A stretch of 64,000 bases of DNA from UBA1127 sp965116355 (GTDB taxonomy: Bacteria > Chloroflexota > Dehalococcoidia > Lucifugimonadales > UBA1127). Where the stretch lies: positions 1,674,001-1,738,000 of the forward strand of contig OZ220679.1 in assembly GCA_965116355.1 (NCBI GenBank), given 5' to 3'. Both the position numbers and the translations under genes were made by a program. The notes under the pieces were generated by a model. That model saw only the letters and a program-made list of their open reading frames with translations. It had not been told where the DNA came from and did not search any database. Shown in pieces: positions 40,997 through 49,300 of this stretch. Positions within the stretch are counted from its first letter, which is position 1. Every line of letters begins with the position of its first letter.

Positions 40997-42038
40997 GGTC
41001 TCCTCCGTGCGGCGCGGCCAGCATGAGCAGCAGCGCCATGCGGACGGCGAGCCCGTTCGTCACCTGCTCCTCCACTGCCGACGATCCGCCGTGCGCCACG
41101 TCCGGGCTGATCTCCACGCCCTCGTTCATCGGCCCCGGGTGCATCACGATGGCCTCCGGGCAGTGCCGCGACAGCCGTTCCTGGTTCACCTGCCACAGCC
41201 GCGCGTACTCGCGAACGCTCGGCAGCAGCCCCGCCGCCATCCGCTCCTTCTGCAGCCGCAGCGGCATCACCACGTCCGCGCCGCCCAGCGCCCGCTCGAG
41301 GTCCGTCTCGACCTCCACAACCGCGAACGGGTGCCCCTCGTCGATGCCCCGCCGCTTCAGCAGGTCCCACGGCATCAGCGTCGGCGGCCCGCACAGCACC
41401 GGCGTCGCCCCCATCTTGCACAGCCCCCACAGGTCCGACCGCGCCACGCGGCTGTGAGAGATGTCCCCGACAATCACAACCCGCTTCCCCTCGAGGCTCC
41501 CCAGCCGCTCCTCGATAGTGAACAGGTCCAGCAGCGCCTGCGTCGGGTGCGCGTGCGACCCGTCGCCCGCGTTGATGACCGACGTCCGCTCCAGCACGCT
41601 CGCCGCCAGGTACGGAGCCCCCGAGTGGCTGTGGCGCATCACCAGCACGTCGGCCGCGGCCGCCTGCAGCGTCAGCACCGTGTCCACCAGCGACTCGCCC
41701 TTCTCCGTGCTGCTCCCGCTCGACGAGAGGTTGATGACGTCCGCCGAGAGCAGCTTGCCCGCCGTCTCGAAGGACACCCGCGTGCGCGTGCTCGGCTCGC
41801 TGAACAGCGTCATGATCGTCCGCCCGCGCAGCGTCGGCGCCTTCTTCACCTCGCGCCGCAGCATCGCCTTCATCGCCTTCGCCGACCGCAGCGCCGTTGC
41901 GATCTCCTCCGGCGAGACCGCGTCCAGGTCCAGCAGGTGCCGGTGCCGCCACACTGCGGGCGGCGCCGACTCCGCGATCTGCGCCGCGAAGGGCGCAACC
42001 GCCGTCTGCTCTTCTCGTGCGGGCCTGATGCTTGTCAT
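40989..42038 (-). CDS. pyrB: Aspartate carbamoyltransferase catalytic subunit
   Basis: A 349-residue enzyme joining carbamoyl phosphate to aspartate. It shows the carbamoyl-phosphate motif FSEPSTRTRVSFE, the MRHSHSGAPY and DGSHAHPTQALLDLFTI segments and the late PGPMNEGVEI. An extra 35 N-terminal residues precede the fold. No pyrI regulatory chain is nearby, consistent with control through PyrR. Confidence 0.96.
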   Translation of the reverse strand: MTSIRPAREEQTAVAPFAAQIAESAPPAVWRHRHLLDLDAVSPEEIATALRSAKAMKAMLRREVKKAPTLRGRTIMTLFSEPSTRTRVSFETAGKLLSADVINLSSSGSSTEKGESLVDTVLTLQAAAADVLVMRHSHSGAPYLAASVLERTSVINAGDGSHAHPTQALLDLFTIEERLGSLEGKRVVIVGDISHSRVARSDLWGLCKMGATPVLCGPPTLMPWDLLKRRGIDEGHPFAVVEVETDLERALGGADVVMPLRLQKERMAAGLLPSVREYARLWQVNQERLSRHCPEAIVMHPGPMNEGVEISPDVAHGGSSAVEEQVTNGLAVRMALLLMLAAPHGGDHD

Positions 42039-42058
42039 CGCTCGCCTCCCGCCTTACC

Positions 42059-42228
42059 CCCGTCGTTCCTGCGCAGGCAGGAACCCCGATGTACCACCGT
42101 TCGCCCTTCCACCAACTCCCGTTCGCCCTGAGCTTGTCGAAGGGTCGCCCTGACTCCGTCCTGAGGCTCTCGAAGGGGGCGTCCCCTACGCCCGCCCACC
42201 GCTCGTCCTGAGCCTGTCGAAGGGCGCG
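42059..42228. repeat. Dispersed palindromes between pyrB and pyrR, running into pyrR
   Basis: One cgttcctgcgcaggcaggaac hairpin, then ttcgccctgagcttgtcgaaggg, a gtcctgaggctctcgaaggg element, and finally gctcgtcctgagcctgtcgaagggcgc at 42201-42228, which overlaps the pyrR coding end. Confidence 0.85.
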
Positions 42229-42770
42229 CCCTCGCGCCGCATGATGACCACCTCGTCTACGCCGTCCGTCTCGACCAGCCGGACGCGAATGTCCTCCGAC
42301 AACGAGCTCGGGATGTTCTTGCCCACGTAGTCCGCCCGGATCGGCAGGTCCCGGTGCCCCCGGTCGATGAGCGCCGCGAGCTGCACCTTCGTCGGCCGGC
42401 CGATGTCCATCACCGCGTCCATCGCCGCCCGCACCGTCCGCCCCGTGAACAGCACGTCGTCCACTAGCACCACCCGGCGGTCCGTCACCCCCACTGGCAG
42501 GTCCGTCGATTCGAGCGTCAGCAGCCCGCGCAGGTGCACGTCGTCCCGGTACAGCGTTACGTCCAGCGACCCCACCGGCACCGGCTCCCCCTCGATGTCC
42601 GACACCAGCTCGCCCAGCCGCTGCGCCAGCGGCACGCCCCGTGTGCGAACGCCCACCAGCAGCAGTTCCCCCGCGCCGCCGTTCCGCTCGAGGATCTCGT
42701 GCGCAATGCGGTTCAGCGCGCGGCGGATCTGCTCGCGTGACAGAATGGACTTTTCCCCAGGCTCGGGCAC
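42186..42770 (-). CDS. pyrR: PyrR regulatory protein / uracil phosphoribosyltransferase
   Basis: A 194-residue RNA-binding attenuation regulator with a PRTase fold. It shows ILSREQIRRALNRIAHEILE, VGVRTRGVPLAQRL, the PRPP loop RRVVLVDDVLFTGRTVRAAM and the late LPIRADYVGKNIPSS. UMP-bound PyrR stabilises a hairpin in the leader of its own operon and causes termination. The start is GTG 42770, with AAGGTGA upstream; the frame reads further upstream through the leader, which is non-coding. The final residues APFDRLRTSGGRA come from a dispersed palindrome that has replaced the natural end. It heads the pyr operon. Confidence 0.95.
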   Translation of the reverse strand: MPEPGEKSILSREQIRRALNRIAHEILERNGGAGELLLVGVRTRGVPLAQRLGELVSDIEGEPVPVGSLDVTLYRDDVHLRGLLTLESTDLPVGVTDRRVVLVDDVLFTGRTVRAAMDAVMDIGRPTKVQLAALIDRGHRDLPIRADYVGKNIPSSLSEDIRVRLVETDGVDEVVIMRREGAPFDRLRTSGGRA

Positions 42771-42812
42771 GGCTTCACCTTCACGAGTGGTTCCGGCGGC
42801 TAAGTGCGGGGC

Positions 42813-42846
42813 AAGAAAAGACCCCTTGCCGCACAAGGCAAGGGGC
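42813..42846 (-). terminator. Attenuator terminator of the pyr leader
   Basis: On the minus strand ccccttgcc / ggcaagggg form a 9-bp stem with a six-base loop, followed by TCTTTTCTT. It lies between the PyrR-binding hairpin and pyrR. Confidence 0.88.
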
Positions 42847-42934
42847 TCCGGTGGCGTAGGCCTATGGCATGTCTGCACACGCCATCGCCCGGGAGTGGAG
42901 CGCCTTGCCAGCCTCTCTGGGCTGCCCTTAAAGG
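42837..42934 (-). promoter_or_regulatory. PyrR-binding element and antiterminator of the pyr leader
   Basis: The RNA segment from 42934 to 42903 has the PyrR-binding-loop shape: CCUUUAAGGG, then CAGCCCAGAGAGGCUG, then GCAAGG, with the conserved CCAGAGAGGCU core known from Bacillus pyr leaders. Its 3' arm (42909-42897, GGCAAGGCGCUCC) can instead pair with GGAGCCCCUUGCC of the terminator (42837-42849), 12 of 13 pairs matching, as an antiterminator. PyrR with UMP would stabilise the upstream hairpin and so free the terminator. Confidence 0.9.
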
Positions 42935-42980
42935 CCGCTCTCCCATTTGTGGGAGACAACCACCCAACGATGTCCAAACT

Positions 42981-43010
42981 AGAGTAGCACCCCCACCCCC
43001 ACCGAATCAA
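42981..43010 (-). promoter_or_regulatory. Promoter of the pyr operon
   Basis: TTGATT (43010-43005), an 18-base spacer and TACTCT (42986-42981). The same -35 and spacer length occur at ilvE. Transcription would start near 42974, leaving about 40 bases before the PyrR hairpin. Confidence 0.55.
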
Positions 43011-43450
43011 GCCGCGAGGACGGCGTCAATCCCTATTTTTCGCCTCCCCGACGTCACTGCCGTCGTCCGCTAGACCATCCACCGCGCCTGCGCCTACCCT
43101 CCGGCAATGAGCAATCGCACCACCCAGCTAGCCGCTCGCCCCATTGCGGGGTTCGACCCCACGCTTGTGCGGACGCCCGGAATTGCTTCCTGTATCTCAT
43201 TGCAACTCAACCCGTTCCCAATACCGTTGTCTCACTGCAGCACAATTGCGATTCAATGCAACTCAACCCCCTTCCAGCTACGGACCTCCCGCAGTCGTTT
43301 TAGTCGTAATAGGCCCCTTCCGTATCTGGAAACGACAAAAACACAATCCAAAACGCCCGGAAACACAACTCAATTCCCCGCTCCGCCCTGTCCTGACTGC
43401 GTCCTGAGCCCGTCGAAGGGGGCCTGTCCTGAGTTCCGTCGAAGGAGCCG
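43011..43450. other. Intergenic region between divergent pyrR and TIGR00725 genes
   Basis: About 440 bases with no convincing gene. 43080-43385 is lower in G+C than its surroundings and carries a 13-bp direct repeat, tgcaactcaaccc, at 43201 and 43257. The end holds two dispersed palindromes. A GGGGTTCGACCCC palindrome at about 43149 resembles a tRNA T-arm but has no tRNA around it. Confidence 0.6.
43384..43446. repeat. Dispersed palindromes upstream of TIGR00725 gene
   Basis: Ctgtcctgactgcgtcctga-gcccgtcgaaggg followed by cctgtcctgagttccgtcgaagga. Same family as elsewhere, here directly upstream of a promoter. Confidence 0.8.
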
Positions 43451-43479
43451 TTGGCCCGCCGAACGCGGGATGCTATCAT
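43451..43479 (+). promoter_or_regulatory. Promoter with -10 almost touching the start codon
   Basis: TTGGCC (43451-43456), a 17-base spacer and TATCAT (43474-43479) preceded by TGC. The predicted transcription start (about 43486) is only a few bases before ATG 43490, implying a leaderless or nearly leaderless message. Confidence 0.6.
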
Positions 43480-43489
43480 GGTGCAAGCC

Positions 43490-43993
43490 ATGACGACGCA
43501 GTATCGCCCTACGCTCATCACGGTCATCGGCGGCAGCAGTGCCGCGCCCTCCGCATTGGAGGACGCCTATCAGGTCGGCCTTGAGCTCGCGAGGAGGGGC
43601 GCTGTGGTCGTTTGCGGCGGCCTCACCGGCGTCATGGAGGCCGTCTGCCGGGGCGCCAAGGCCGGCGGCGGCGTCACCATCGGCATCCTCCCCGGCCACA
43701 TCCCCGACGACGCCAACTCCTACGTCGACTACCCCATCGCCACCGGCATGGGCTACATGCGGAACGCCATCGTCGCCAAGGCCGGCCGCGCCGTCATCGC
43801 CATCGACGGCGCATACGGCACCCTGTCCGAGATCGGCCACGCCCTCGGCGAGGGCGCGACGGTCATCGGCCTCAACACCTGGCGCATGAGCGTCGATGGC
43901 GTCGAGGACACGGCAATCATCCGCGCCGGCTCCCCCGTCGACGCCGTCGACAAGGCGATGGCCGTCGCGGAATCCAAGCAGGCAAGAGTATGA
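43490..43993 (+). CDS. TIGR00725/LOG-like Rossmann protein
   Basis: A 167-residue Rossmann-like protein close to the TIGR00725 and molybdenum-cofactor-carrier group and, more distantly, to LOG/DprA folds. It has VIGGSSAA near the N-terminus, VVCGGLTGVMEAVCRGAKAG, IGILPG and the AYGTLSEIGHAL helix, where LOG enzymes have PGGxGTxxE. Their PGG is replaced here, so lonely-guy phosphohydrolase activity is not expected. ATG 43490 fits the promoter; ATG 43478 lies inside the -10. The stop overlaps the enolase ATG (ATGA), so the two are translationally coupled. Confidence 0.82.
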   Translation: MTTQYRPTLITVIGGSSAAPSALEDAYQVGLELARRGAVVVCGGLTGVMEAVCRGAKAGGGVTIGILPGHIPDDANSYVDYPIATGMGYMRNAIVAKAGRAVIAIDGAYGTLSEIGHALGEGATVIGLNTWRMSVDGVEDTAIIRAGSPVDAVDKAMAVAESKQARV

Positions 43994-45276
43994 CGGCAAC
44001 GATCAGCGAAGTACGCGCCCGCGAGATCCTCGACTCCCGCGGCAACCCCACCGTCGAGGTCGACGTGCGGCTGTCCGACGGCGCCGTCGGCCGCGCCGCC
44101 GTCCCCTCCGGCGCCAGCACCGGCCGCTACGAGGCGGTCGAGTTGCGCGACGGCGACGCCGCCCGCTTCGGCGGCGCGGGCGTCCGCAAAGCCGTCGAGA
44201 ACGTCGGCCGCCGACTCGCTCTCGCCGTCGCCGGCCTCCCCGCCGACGACCAGGAGACCGTCGACCACCGCCTCCTCGACGCCGACGGCACCCCGGACAA
44301 GTCGGAGATGGGCGCCAACGCCATCCTCGGCGTCTCCCTCGCCGTCGCCCACGCCGCCGCCGCGTCCAGCGGCGTCCCCCTTTATCGCCACCTTGGCGAG
44401 GGGGTGACCCTTCCCGTCCCCATGCTCAACATCCTCAACGGCGGCAAGCACGCTCAGGACTCCACGGACATCCAGGAGTTCATGGTCGCCCCCGCCGGCA
44501 TCGAGCGATTCTCTGACGCCCTCCGCGCCGGCGCCGAGATCTACCAGGCTCTCAAGCGGCTGCTCACGAAGGCGGGCCACGGCACCAACGTCGGCGACGA
44601 GGGCGGTTTCGCCCCGTCGTCGCTGACCAACCGCCAGGCCCTCGCCGTCGTCCACGAGGCCATCTCCGCCGCCGGCTACCGCCCCGGCGTCGACGTCTTC
44701 CTCGCCCTCGACCCCGCCGCCTCCGAGTTCTACCAGGACGGCAAGTACATGCTCCACAGGGAGGGCGCGTCCCTCTCATCCGAGGAGATGGTCGCCTTCT
44801 GGGAGTCCCTCTGCGCCGAGTTCCCCATCATCAGCATCGAGGACGGCATGGCCGAGGACGACTGGGAGGGCTGGGCTGCCCTGAACGCGAAGATAGGCAA
44901 CCGGGTGCAGCTCGTCGGCGACGATCTCTTCACCACCAACACCCAGCGCATCCAGCGCGGCATAGACACCGGCGCGGCCAACTCCGTCCTCATCAAGCTG
45001 AACCAGATCGGCACGCTGACGGAGACGCTGGCCGCCGTCCGCATGTCCGCCGCCGCCGGCTGGACCAACGTCATCAGCCACCGCTCCGGCGAGACCGAGG
45101 ACACCACCATCGCCGACCTTGCCGTCGCGCTGGACGCGGGGCAGATCAAGACCGGCGCGCCCGCGCGCTCGGAGCGCGTCGCCAAGTACAATCGCCTGCT
45201 GCGCATCGAAGAGGAGCTCGGCGCCGATGCCCGCTACGGCGGCCTCGGCGCGTTCAAGGCCCTGGCGAAAAGCTGA
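43990..45276 (+). CDS. eno: Enolase
   Basis: A 428-residue glycolytic enolase interconverting 2-phosphoglycerate and phosphoenolpyruvate. It begins TISEVRAREILDSRGNPTVE and has GGKHAQDSTDIQEFMVAP, GDEGGFAPS, the Mg ligand segment SIEDGMAEDDWEGW, LIKLNQIGTLTET and the late SHRSGETEDT. The ATG overlaps the previous stop by 4 bases. The gap to gap is 25 bases, so the two glycolytic genes form one unit. Confidence 0.97.
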   Translation: MTATISEVRAREILDSRGNPTVEVDVRLSDGAVGRAAVPSGASTGRYEAVELRDGDAARFGGAGVRKAVENVGRRLALAVAGLPADDQETVDHRLLDADGTPDKSEMGANAILGVSLAVAHAAAASSGVPLYRHLGEGVTLPVPMLNILNGGKHAQDSTDIQEFMVAPAGIERFSDALRAGAEIYQALKRLLTKAGHGTNVGDEGGFAPSSLTNRQALAVVHEAISAAGYRPGVDVFLALDPAASEFYQDGKYMLHREGASLSSEEMVAFWESLCAEFPIISIEDGMAEDDWEGWAALNAKIGNRVQLVGDDLFTTNTQRIQRGIDTGAANSVLIKLNQIGTLTETLAAVRMSAAAGWTNVISHRSGETEDTTIADLAVALDAGQIKTGAPARSERVAKYNRLLRIEEELGADARYGGLGAFKALAKS

Positions 45277-45301
45277 ATACACGCGTATACGGAGGGAGAT
45301 C

Positions 45302-46315
45302 ATGGCGACCAAAATCGGCATCAACGGGTTCGGTCGGATAGGCCGGCAGGTGTTCAAGGCGTGCCTGGAGCGGCACCCGTCCGACATTGAGGTTGTCGCC
45401 GTCAACGACCTGGCGGACTCGAAGACCAACGCCCACCTGCTCAAGTACGACACCAACTACGGCCGCTTCCCCGGCACCGTCGAGGTCAGCGACGGCCACC
45501 TCGTCGTCAACGAGCGCGCCGTCCGCGTCTTCTCCGAGCGCGACCCCGGCCAGATCCCCTGGGGCGAGGTCGGCGCCGAGATGGTCGTCGAGTCCACCGG
45601 CATCTTTACCGCCGCCGAAAAGGCGGGCGCCCACATCCACGACACCGTCCGCAAGGTCGTCATCTCCGCCCCCGCCACCGGCGAGGACCTGACCGTCGTC
45701 CTCGGCGTCAATGAGGACAAGTACGACCCCGCCCAGCACAACGTCCTCTCCAACGCCTCCTGCACCACCAACTGCGTCGCCCCCATGGCCAAGGTGCTCC
45801 ACGAGACCTTTGGCATTGAGAAGGCCCTGATGTCCACCGTCCACGCCTACACCAACGACCAGCGCATCCTGGACGTCGTCCACTCGGACCTCCGCCGGGC
45901 GCGCGCGGCCGCCGAGAACATCATCCCCACCACCACCGGCGCGGCCCGGGCCGTCGGCGTGGTGCTGCCGGAGCTCAACGGCAAGATCCACGGGCTCGCC
46001 TACCGCGTGCCCGTCTCCACCGGCTCCATCATCGACCTGACGGCCACCCTCGCCGTCGACGCCTCCGTCGAGGAGATCAACGCCGCCTTCAGGGCCGCCG
46101 CCGAGGGCCCGCTGGCCGGTATCCTCCAGTACTGCGAGGAGCCCTTGGTCAGCAGCGACTTCAAGGAAGACCCGCACTCCTGCAGCATTGACGCCTCCAT
46201 CACCATGTCCCTCGGCGGCAACATGGTGAAGGTCATGGGCTGGTACGACAACGAGTGGGGTTACTCTTGCCGGACGTCGGACCTGTGTGCGTTCCTGGCG
46301 GCCAGGGGGCTGTAG
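45302..46315 (+). CDS. gap: Glyceraldehyde-3-phosphate dehydrogenase, type I
   Basis: A 337-residue NAD-dependent GAPDH. The Rossmann start is KIGINGFGRIGRQV, the catalytic cysteine is C154 in SNASCTTNC, and STVHAYTNDQRILD gives the catalytic histidine. NAD preference is suggested by D at the end of the second strand (AVNDLAD). GGAGGGAG precedes ATG 45302. It is downstream of eno and upstream of the giant membrane protein. Confidence 0.97.
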   Translation: MATKIGINGFGRIGRQVFKACLERHPSDIEVVAVNDLADSKTNAHLLKYDTNYGRFPGTVEVSDGHLVVNERAVRVFSERDPGQIPWGEVGAEMVVESTGIFTAAEKAGAHIHDTVRKVVISAPATGEDLTVVLGVNEDKYDPAQHNVLSNASCTTNCVAPMAKVLHETFGIEKALMSTVHAYTNDQRILDVVHSDLRRARAAAENIIPTTTGAARAVGVVLPELNGKIHGLAYRVPVSTGSIIDLTATLAVDASVEEINAAFRAAAEGPLAGILQYCEEPLVSSDFKEDPHSCSIDASITMSLGGNMVKVMGWYDNEWGYSCRTSDLCAFLAARGL

Positions 46316-46369
46316 CGGTAACGCGACCCGTCGGGGCCGTCGACGCCCGCCCTGCCGTGGCGGTGTGCC

Positions 46370-49300
46370 ATGACGGACGCTGATTCGGGCGTCCGTGTGG
46401 ACGCGCCGCCGCCCGTGCGCCGGAGCCTCCTGCTGTGGGCCAACCGGCTCGCGCTGCCGCTCCTGCTGGCGGCGGCGCTGGCCCTGCGCCTCTACGGCAT
46501 CGACTGGGACGGCGGCGCACTCTACCACCCCGACGAGCGCGCCATCCTCTCCCACACCTACGACCTATCGCTCCCGCCCCTCGACGACCTCGGCGTCCTC
46601 CTCGACGCCGACGAGAGCCCCCTCAACCCCCGGTGGTTCCCCTACGGCACCCTGCCCATCTACGCCCTCAAGGCGCTGCAGATCGCCCTCTCCCCCGTCA
46701 CTGACCTCGACATCGTCGAGCTCAGCAAGGTCGGCCGCGTCCTCTCCGCCCTCGCCGACACCGCGACGGTCTTCATGGTCTACCGCCTCGGCCTGCTCCT
46801 GTTCTCCCGCCGCGTTGGCCTGCTCGCCGCCGCGCTGACGGGGCTGGCCGTGCTGCACATCCAGCTCAGCCACTTCTTCGCCGCCGAGACCTTCCAGACC
46901 CTCTTCATCGTCGCCGGCCTCTACTTCATGGTGCAGGTCGTCCGCCGCGCCCGCCCCCGCGACTCCCTCTGGGCCGGCCTCTTTGTCGGCCTCGCGATGG
47001 CGACCAAGGTGAGCTCTGCGCCCATCTTTCTGCCCCTCGCCCTCGCCCACGTCTTCGCGGCGTGGCGGCAGGCCCCCGTCCACGCCGTCCCCTTTGACGT
47101 GCCAAGCGCCTGGTGGCGCGCGGCCATCGCCTTTGCGGGCGCCGTTGCTGTGGCTGCCGCAGCATTCGTCGTGACCGAGCCCTACGCCATCCTCGACTGG
47201 GCCCGCTTCTCCGACGCCTTCATCGAGCAGAGCGAGATGGTCCGCCGCATCCGCGACTACCCCTACACGCGCCAGTACGTCGACACGGTGCCCTTCGTCT
47301 ACCACGCCTGGCATCTCTCCCTCTTCGGGCTGGGCCCGCTCCTCGGCCTCGTCTCCCTCGCGGGCCTTGCGTGGGCGAGCGCCAAGACCTTCTGGCGCGG
47401 CGGCGCCGAGCTGACTGTCATCCTGGCCTTCCTCGTCCCGCTGCTGCTCATCACCGGCCTGTTCGAGGTCAAGTTCCTGCGCTACCTGCTCCCCGCCGCG
47501 CCGCTCATGGTCATCCTCGGCGCCGCCATGCTCTTTGAGGGCCACGACTGGCTCCGCGCCCGCGCCCAGTCCCTCACCCGCTGGGCGGCTGCCGCCGTCG
47601 GCGTCGTGGTCCTCACGACGGCCTTCTACGCTCTTGGCTACGTCGCCATGTACGCCGTGCCCCACCCGGCAAACCAGGCGTCGGAATGGCTGAACGAGCA
47701 CGCGCCAGAAGGCTCGCTCCTTCTGCGGGAGCACTGGGAGGAGGGCCTCCGTGGTCTCGAACCGTTCGAGCAGCGCGAGCTGCCCCTGTACAATCCCGAC
47801 ACGCCGCAGAAGATCGCCGGGGTTGCAGAGGATCTCGCTGAGGCCGACTACGTCTACTTCTACAGCAGCCGCCTCTTCGGCACGATACCGCGCCTCCCCG
47901 GCGACTACCCCATCCCCTACGGCATGACCCGCGCCTTCTACCCGATGCTCTTCGCCGGCGAGCTCGGCTACGAGCTCGTCCACGTCGAGCAGAAGTACCC
48001 CTCCCTCCTCGGGGTCAGCCTCGTCAACGATGTCTACGGCCGCGCCGACCTGACCCCGCCCGCCGGCATCGACGCCTTCGACCCCGGCGGCCTGCGCGTC
48101 CACATGGGCTTCGCCGACGAGAGCTTCAGCGTCTACGACCACCCGCAGGTGCTCGTCTTCCAGAACACCGGGCGCCTCAACTCTGCGCAGCTTCTCGGCC
48201 TCCTCGGCGCGGCCGCCCGCGACGCCCCGCCGTCCTTCGACGCCATGCTCGTATCCGACGCCGAATGGGAGCGCCAGCGCTCCGGCGGCGCCCTGCGCGA
48301 CATCACGCCCCCCCACGGCATCGGCGCGCGATGGCCCCTGCCGGTCTGGCTGCTGGCCGTCTACGCCGGGACGCTCGCCGCGCTGCCCTTGGGCCTCGTC
48401 GTCTTCCGCGCCCTCCCGGACCGCGGCTACCTGCTCGCGAAGCCCCTCGGCTTCCTGCTGCTGGCCTACGTCCCCTGGCTCCTCGCGAGCCTCGGCTGGA
48501 TCGGCTTCGGCCGCGTAGGCATCACCCTCGGCTTCCTCCTCCTCGCCGCAGTCTCCGGCTGGCTGGCCTGGCGCTTCCGCGAGTCCTTGTGGGCCTTCGT
48601 GCGCCGTCGATGGCGCCTGCTCCTCGCCGAGGAGGCCCTCTTCCTTGCGGCCTTCGTCGCCTTCCTCCTCGTGCGCGCCGCCAACCCGGACCTGTGGCAC
48701 CCCGTCTTCGGCGGCGAGAAGCCCATGGACTTCGCCCACCTCAACGCCGTCCTCCGCTCGACGATGATGCCCCCCCTCGATCCCTGGTTCGCCGGCGGCG
48801 CCCTCAACTACTACTATTTCGGCCAGTTCATGGTCGCGACGCTCATCCGCGTCACCGCCATCCCCGCCGCCGTTGCCTACAACCTCGCCATACCCCTCTT
48901 CTTCGCGCTGACCGCGTGCGCCGCCTTCTCCCTCGGCTACAACCTCGTCGAGGGCACGCGCCGATGGCTCCGGCGCATCCCACGCCCGCCCGCATGGACG
49001 GCCATAGCCGCCGGCGTCGCCGCAACGACGATGGCCGTCGTCCTCGGCAACCTCCACGGCGGCGGCCAGCTCCTCAGCGGCCGCATCGCCGATTTCGATT
49101 TCTGGGCGCCCACGCGCATGATGCCGCCGGACCCGCCCGGCTTTGAGATAACCGAGTTCCCCTTCTTCACCTTCCTCTACGGCGACCTCCACGCCCACCT
49201 CATGGCGATGCCCCTCGCCCTGCTCGCCGTCGGCCTCTGCCTGAACGCCGTGCTCCTCTCTCGCCGAGGCATCGCCCGCTGGCGGTTCCCGTTGACCCTC

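Noticed and set aside
43146..43163. tRNA-like T-arm (ggggttcgacccc)
   Set aside because: No acceptor stem, D-arm or anticodon arm can be built around it, and the stem has a mismatch in tRNA register.
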